A stretch of 64,000 nucleotides of DNA from positions 10,137,001 through 10,201,000 of the forward strand of contig CM032229.1 of the NCBI GenBank assembly GCA_019009955.1, read 5' to 3'. The DNA comes from Riptortus pedestris (Eukaryota > Arthropoda > Insecta > Hemiptera > Alydidae). The translations under genes and the position numbers were made by a program. The notes beneath the pieces were generated by a model. That model worked only from the letters and a program-made list of their open reading frames with translations, was not told the DNA's origin and did not search any database. Positions 59,232 to 64,000 of this stretch are shown here, one piece after another. The number at the start of each line of letters is the position of its first letter. Within the stretch, counting starts at the first letter, position 1.

Positions 59232-60851
59232 CAGTAGCTCACATTCAAAAGGATACACCTACTATATTTCTATAAATATGTCAAAAATAACTTATTGCAC
59301 TTATTTTTATATAACGTGTAAGTGTATATGGCATAAGAATACATTCTTGATTAACAGATTAACTTGCCTAGCTCTCTAACATTAGCAAGGAATAAATAAG
59401 CTACATAAAAGGATTACAAACCTTTGACCTATCTCACAGTGAAAATGATACACCACTCATGTTGCCTTTAATCCGTTTTAGTTCTATCCAGGCTTTCAGT
59501 GTCTTCTGTGCCATCAGTCTCTAAGACAATTTTATTATATTATTTCGTGATTGTTTTTGTTTTATTATAATGGGTCGGCACACAACGATAAGAGAATGAG
59601 AACTAATTATACAACAGTTCAACAAAGGAAAATCGTATCGATAAATTGGCGAACTTTTTCAGAAAAGTCATACAACAGTACAACACATTAGAAAGATATA
59701 AAAGGGAAAAAAGGCTTATTAATAAGAAGAGGAAAAGCCCCAGAAAGATACTTTCCGATGATGACGAAAGGTGGATTCTGAGGTACGTAAAAAAAAACCC
59801 AAGAATGAGAGCTTCAAAAATTGCAAGTGAAGTGGAAAATTATTTAAAGAAGATTGTTAGTGCGGAAACTGTGCGTCGCGTCCTAAGGAAACACAATTTT
59901 CATGGAAGAGTTGCTAGGAAAAAGCCGTTCATTAGTAAAAAAAAAAATCAAAAAGATCGGCTAAAATTTGCAAATGAGCACATTTCCAAAAATTTTGACT
60001 TTTGGAAAAAGTGTATTTTTGCTGATGAAAGCAAATTTAACATTTTTGGGTCGAATGGATATGGATACGTTTGGAGAAAATCTGGAGAAGCATTTTCCAA
60101 GCAAAATCTCTTACCGACTGTGAAACATGGAGGTGGGAGTGTGATGGTGTGGGGATGCATGGCAGCCTCTGGTGTGGCAAGTCTGCATTTTATAGAAGGT
60201 ATAATGGATAAACATTTATATGTGGACATATTAAGGCAAAATCTGAAGGTAAGTGCTGAAAAACTTGGATTAAAAGATATTTTTACTTTTTACCAAGATA
60301 ATGACCACAAGCATTCTTTGTTGATAGTGAAAGAATGGCTTACATTTATTTAACTGTCCCAAACTTATAAAGACACCTGCGCAGTCACCAGATTTAAATG
60401 TCATTGAACATTTGTGGGCAAAGTTGGAGACAGAAATTCGAAAACATAATATTACAAACAAAGAAAATCTAAAAAAGGCACTCTTGGAAGAATGGGAGAA
60501 AATTACCCCAGATTTTACCCAAAAACTCGTGGAATCTATCCCAATCCGCTTAAGAGAAGTAATCAACAACGAAGGACTTCCAACAAGATATTAAAGTTTT
60601 ATAAAATTACTTTGAATTTGAATTTTATTAAAGTGTATCATTTTCACTGTGAGGTCTGAAATTTCATTATTGTTATTTTTATGCTCAGGCATTATTATTA
60701 GGATAATAATAATAAGAGATATTTATTTATTTCCAGATAAAATTGTGTAATATTTTAGGGAGAACCTTTTTGAAAAAAATATATTATTGTACATAATAAA
60801 TGAACATTTTGTGAAATTTGTATGGTGTATCATTTTCACTGTGAGCTTGTG
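59232..60851 (+). mobile_element. Tc1-like transposon with IR/DR-type ends, 1620 bp
   Basis: TA duplications lie at 59230-59231 and 60852-60853. The outer repeats (CAGTAGCTCACATTC... left, CACAAGCTCACAGTG... right complement) share AGCTCACA and GATACACC. Inner copies of the same motif (CTCACAGTGAAAATGATACA) lie at 59433-59456 and, inverted, at 60633-60653, about 195 bp inside each end. Two direct copies per end with this spacing is the IR/DR plan of Sleeping Beauty-type Tc1 elements. It encloses a broken transposase. Confidence 0.88.
59570..60594 (+). pseudogene. Tc1-like transposase pseudogene (DD34E type)
   Basis: Apparent start MGRHTTIRE at 59570 is followed by an in-frame TGA (59597), then ELIIQQFNKGKSYR, a TAA near 59642, and a helix-turn-helix-like IGELFQKSHTTVQHI. 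A frame change near 59690 enters the main open frame (to 60353): a basic segment, then the second HTH (RASKIASEV, SAETVRRVL). The catalytic core follows with FADESKFNIFG (first D), GGGSVMVWGCMA, and FYQDN (second D). A further shift at about 60345-60355 moves the frame to NCPKLIKTPAQSPDLNVIEH, whose SPDLNxIE carries the third acidic residue, at about 34-residue spacing. It ends at 60594. At least two stops and two frameshifts show it is inactive. Confidence 0.87.
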
Positions 60852-60853
60852 TA

Positions 60854-62487
60854 AAAAGGAACCAAGAAATTAGGATCAATATTAATGTTCGTCTCTTAGT
60901 GTTGACTAAGATTCACAAAACCAACACATTGAATCAGCTACGACCTCATTTGGATGTTTTAGTACCTTTCAATTCCCTTTTTTTTATCCTCTCGCCTTGA
61001 CTCTTCCTGATATGACTGTTGTTGTAGAAGCCAAAAGGTAACCACAACCACTCCTTGTCCATCTTACTTTATTCGTTCTTTCATGAGAAAATCAGCACTT
61101 GTCAGGTTTCTAGCCTCAAATCATGCGGATATGTTAAAGGTTGTGTCAAAAACTCTGATTAACCATGGTGAGTCAACAGTAGCTCTAAATATTTTACTAA
61201 TTTTGTTTCTGATATGACTCGCATCTCAATTATGACTCAATATGTGTATGTCTCCCATGACCCGCCTGATTGATCGTTTATTCAAGCCGTAATAAACCAT
61301 TTCATTTGACTGGATGGGCCTCGGGTTAGCCAGGAATGGGAAGGTTTAGGCCTTATTTAGTAATCTTAGAGTCGCGGAATTGATTTGGGCGTGGCCAATA
61401 ATAATTTATTTATTTACTAACTCAGAAAATAAAATCTCTAGTCACATCCTGTCTTGAAAGGGGTGGCGACGTGTAGGTTTTGCTTTATCGTTTTTATTTT
61501 ATTTTACTACTGTATTAATCTGGCATTCATCTAATATAGGGGGCATTCTATTTAGTTTGACAGTTGGCGCGATGCCCATTCAAGAATTTATAGGACTCGG
61601 CATATAAACACAAGAAATATTTTATTTACTGAACTGGCCTTAAACTAGTTTTTTTACCAAAGCGAGTCTGGTCTTAATTACTAATTTTATTTGTCAATCA
61701 CCAACAATAGTAGTCCATTACGAAAAATTTTCAGAATGTAGTAGAAATGAAATATGAGATATTTTTTGATGTTGTTGCTTCATATGACTGACATTTTCGA
61801 TTTTACTTTACCTTGCTCCTCCTGGTACGATTTCTGTTACTGTAGCTGCTGGTGATGGACTTAGTCTTCAGTATTATGTAAAAATTTGAAATATGGAGTT
61901 TTGCAATGGTCTGAAATAAAAATGTATTATGGCTTATTTAATTGCACTATCAAGTGTATGATAGAAGAGCCAAGGGCAACTCATGACAGCCCTACACTCT
62001 AGACTCTATTGCAAGACCTTCCTCTGACTCAGAACCTATGTCCTAGAATGCTCATTTAGAGTTAACTTTCTGTATAGATTATTTAATGTTAAATCCAATT
62101 AAGAATTTTATTATCTTATTTTTAGATGCCGTTTATATTTGGAAGAGTTCTTGTTTCTCATTAAATTGGAAACAAATTACTTTTCCTGGAAGAGTTCGCA
62201 ATAAGAGTTTTAATATCCCTGAAATAACCTTGCTTCCAGGAAAGCATTAGGCCTAATTTCTGCAATAATAACGCTCTGCAAAGGGATTTGTATTAAATGT
62301 ATTCGTACTTCCTATTTTCGATGATTTTGTGGGAGATAACAATCTTAACAAAATTCGTTACTTGCTAAGTTATTTTAGTCAATTAATGTATTCTTTACTC
62401 TCGGTCGCAGAGTTCGCGACACAGCAAACACTTTTTAATTTATTATTTATTTTTTTTTTTTTTAAAAGAGAAAGGAAAATATCTCTT

Positions 62488-62544
<57 letters not shown>

Positions 62545-63730
62545 TTTATGCAACTGAGTGTAAAAAGGCCGAGTTAATTACATGTTACTGTCAATTTTGT
62601 GTAAAGTCAGGGAGGGTATGTAGGCCTATGATTTCATTTGTGAGTTCGTATTTGTCCTTTCTGGAATCGAATCCACCATTGAAAATTGAATGATATAAGG
62701 CGGAGTGTGGGGTATAAAGAATTGTAACCTGTAGCCTCAACTTGAGCAAGAGCTTAAGTTGTGTGCTGAATGCACTTTCTGTACTGAGATTGTTGTTGTG
62801 GGGAGGTTCATTTCTACTTGGATTTGAGAGCTCAATGTTGACCCGTTAGATAGATGACCACTCCTAGCTTTGCATTTCGCCACTTCTGGAGACTTGTGAT
62901 TGCACTTATGGAATTGTTGACACATTGACAGGTGATATGGTATAACATGACTGGTCATGGATTCTCTCTTGTACGTATCTCATCATTAGTAAGTGTATAC
63001 CGTTGATTTTTGCGTACTTCCTATTATTCGAGGCATGGTTTATGTTGTTTCTTGATACCTGGGTAGAGTTCACGTGAAGATTCTTTCTTGGGATTAACGT
63101 TTCAATGTAGAGAATGACATCATAATATATACAATATATCAACGTGACCTACTTAGGTTAGATCATTGCTACCAATATAATCGTCGTGTGGTTTAATGGT
63201 TGCCTCCTGCTAAGGTGAGCTGCTATGGTTGGTTTGCTGCTAGTAACTCTAGCTTCCAAGGGCAGTCTTTGTGGGAGTATGTCAGGCAGCTACTCTTAAG
63301 ATTGGAAAGCTCGCTTGAAATTCAGTTAACTCTGACCAGTTTGTTCCCTTACTCAACATTATGATGTCAGGTAAATCAAGTAAAGGGTTGGAACCGCCAG
63401 TATAGATGATACTGTTGTGAAGATCGTCGTCATACAGATAGAGTACAACTCTAGACGGCTTTGCACAATGCCAGCTGTACTCGACCATCAGCCAGTGACG
63501 ACGGTATGCATCGACAGGTACGACAACATTATGATCTCAATTTATGTTATTTAGTCCATTCTAAACAACTTGTCCTTACAGTCAGCCTGGCAACATTTTA
63601 GTGAGTAAAATGATGGTTTTAAGAGTTAAATGATCAGGATTAAAATTTGAAGTCTTCATGGACAATTTGTTATTGACGAGCAGCGCATGCAGAGCCAGAG
63701 AAATAAAAAATATCTCCAATAATGTCGAAA
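60854..63730. other. Intron segment, mostly unidentified
   Basis: No supported gene. (TA)n lies at about 62491-62540. At 60898-60950 a plus-strand frame reads LVLTKIHKT...LRP, reminiscent of the KIHK-LRP motif of Penelope-type reverse transcriptases, but nothing around it confirms this. Confidence 0.35.
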
Positions 63731-63734
63731 CCTC

Positions 63735-63853
63735 TTTCCCGGAAAACAATACAATGTTTATAAAGTAAACTGTTCTGCCTGTGACATATTTTATATAGGG
63801 GAATCGTCGCAGAAAATATTGAAACAAGAATTGCAAAAATGTCGATAAATTAG
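63735..63853 (+). pseudogene. GIY-YIG domain relic, Penelope-like retroelement
   Basis: From 63755 the frame reads VYKVNCSACDIFYIGESSQK. A 2-bp shift then restores IETRIAKM and a stop. The order Y-K-x-x-C-x2-C-x3-YIGE-x-x-x-K-x-x-T-R is that of the GIY-YIG endonuclease domain at the C-terminus of Penelope-like elements, including the catalytic Tyr residues and Arg. Upstream, frames are stopped and no reverse transcriptase is adjacent. A UvrC/Slx1-type host GIY-YIG gene is less likely because of the CxxC spacing and the decay. Confidence 0.6.
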
Positions 63854-64000
63854 AAAATTGAACATTTGGCCGAAGTAGAAATCTTAGCTAATGTCAAAAA
63901 CGTAAGCGGAGGATAAAAGAAAATGTTCACATCTCGAAAAATAAACAATATGTTGTGAGCAAGAAAACAAATATGATAAGGAATTTACGTGGTAAATATA

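Noticed and set aside
60898..60960. KIHK...LRP motif like a Penelope reverse transcriptase
   Set aside because: Only one short motif, no flanking RT blocks and 2.8 kb from the GIY-YIG relic; kept only as a hint.

Overview
This is a eukaryotic (animal) window: AT-rich, intron-containing and dense in interspersed repeats, microsatellites and decayed transposons. No bacterial gene organisation is present. The two recognisable host genes are metazoan. The N-terminus of the ABL gene (MGAQQ...NIFTEHS) looks arthropod-like, so an arthropod is my best guess; the species cannot be placed.

Host genes lie at the left end. POLE3 (CHRAC17-type histone-fold subunit of DNA polymerase epsilon and chromatin accessibility complexes) is complete on the minus strand. 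It has two coding exons (3178-2908 and 411-272) that join in frame to a 136-residue protein with an acidic tail. Head-to-head with it, 379 bp away, is the first coding exon (3558-3687, plus) of an Abl-family tyrosine kinase. The gap is GC- and CpG-richer than its surroundings and looks like a bidirectional promoter, with an E2F-like site, a YY1-like ATGGCGG element and a 9-bp inverted repeat. No further ABL exon was found, so everything from 3688 to the window end is best read as a giant (>60 kb) first intron of ABL.

The intron is a transposon graveyard. Its dominant component is one repeat family of roughly 0.5-0.6 kb, with about 20 full or partial copies on both strands. Its 5' end is AGCAGATTTCCC followed by a palindrome. 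The core holds a (TA)n microsatellite and a G-run. The 3' end has the inverted motif GGGAAATCTGCT, a terminal hairpin ACGCAGCCCCTGCGT and the end GACGGACT before a T-run. This architecture resembles Helentron-associated (HINE/DINE-1-like) non-autonomous elements. Three copies sit inside other copies, always in T/A runs, which defines the ends of the family.

Other elements are: a 1.65-kb piggyBac element with perfect 16-bp TIRs, TTAA duplications and a spliced N-terminal ORF but no catalytic domain (21618-23266); a 216-bp piggyBac MITE inserted into the terminal palindrome of a HINE copy (36217-36432); a short Helitron (20996-21591); a 1.62-kb Tc1 element with IR/DR-like ends and a broken DD34E transposase (59232-60851); and a 457-bp Tc1/mariner MITE keeping a transposase C-terminus (30536-30992). 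There are also relics of a LINE RNase H region (47041-47575), a THAP-domain gene (about 37870-38447) and a Penelope-type GIY-YIG domain (63735-63853), plus tRNA-derived SINEs. Two tandem arrays occur, of 98 bp (43465-44410) and about 169 bp (31650-32305). Long stretches in between show nothing I can name.
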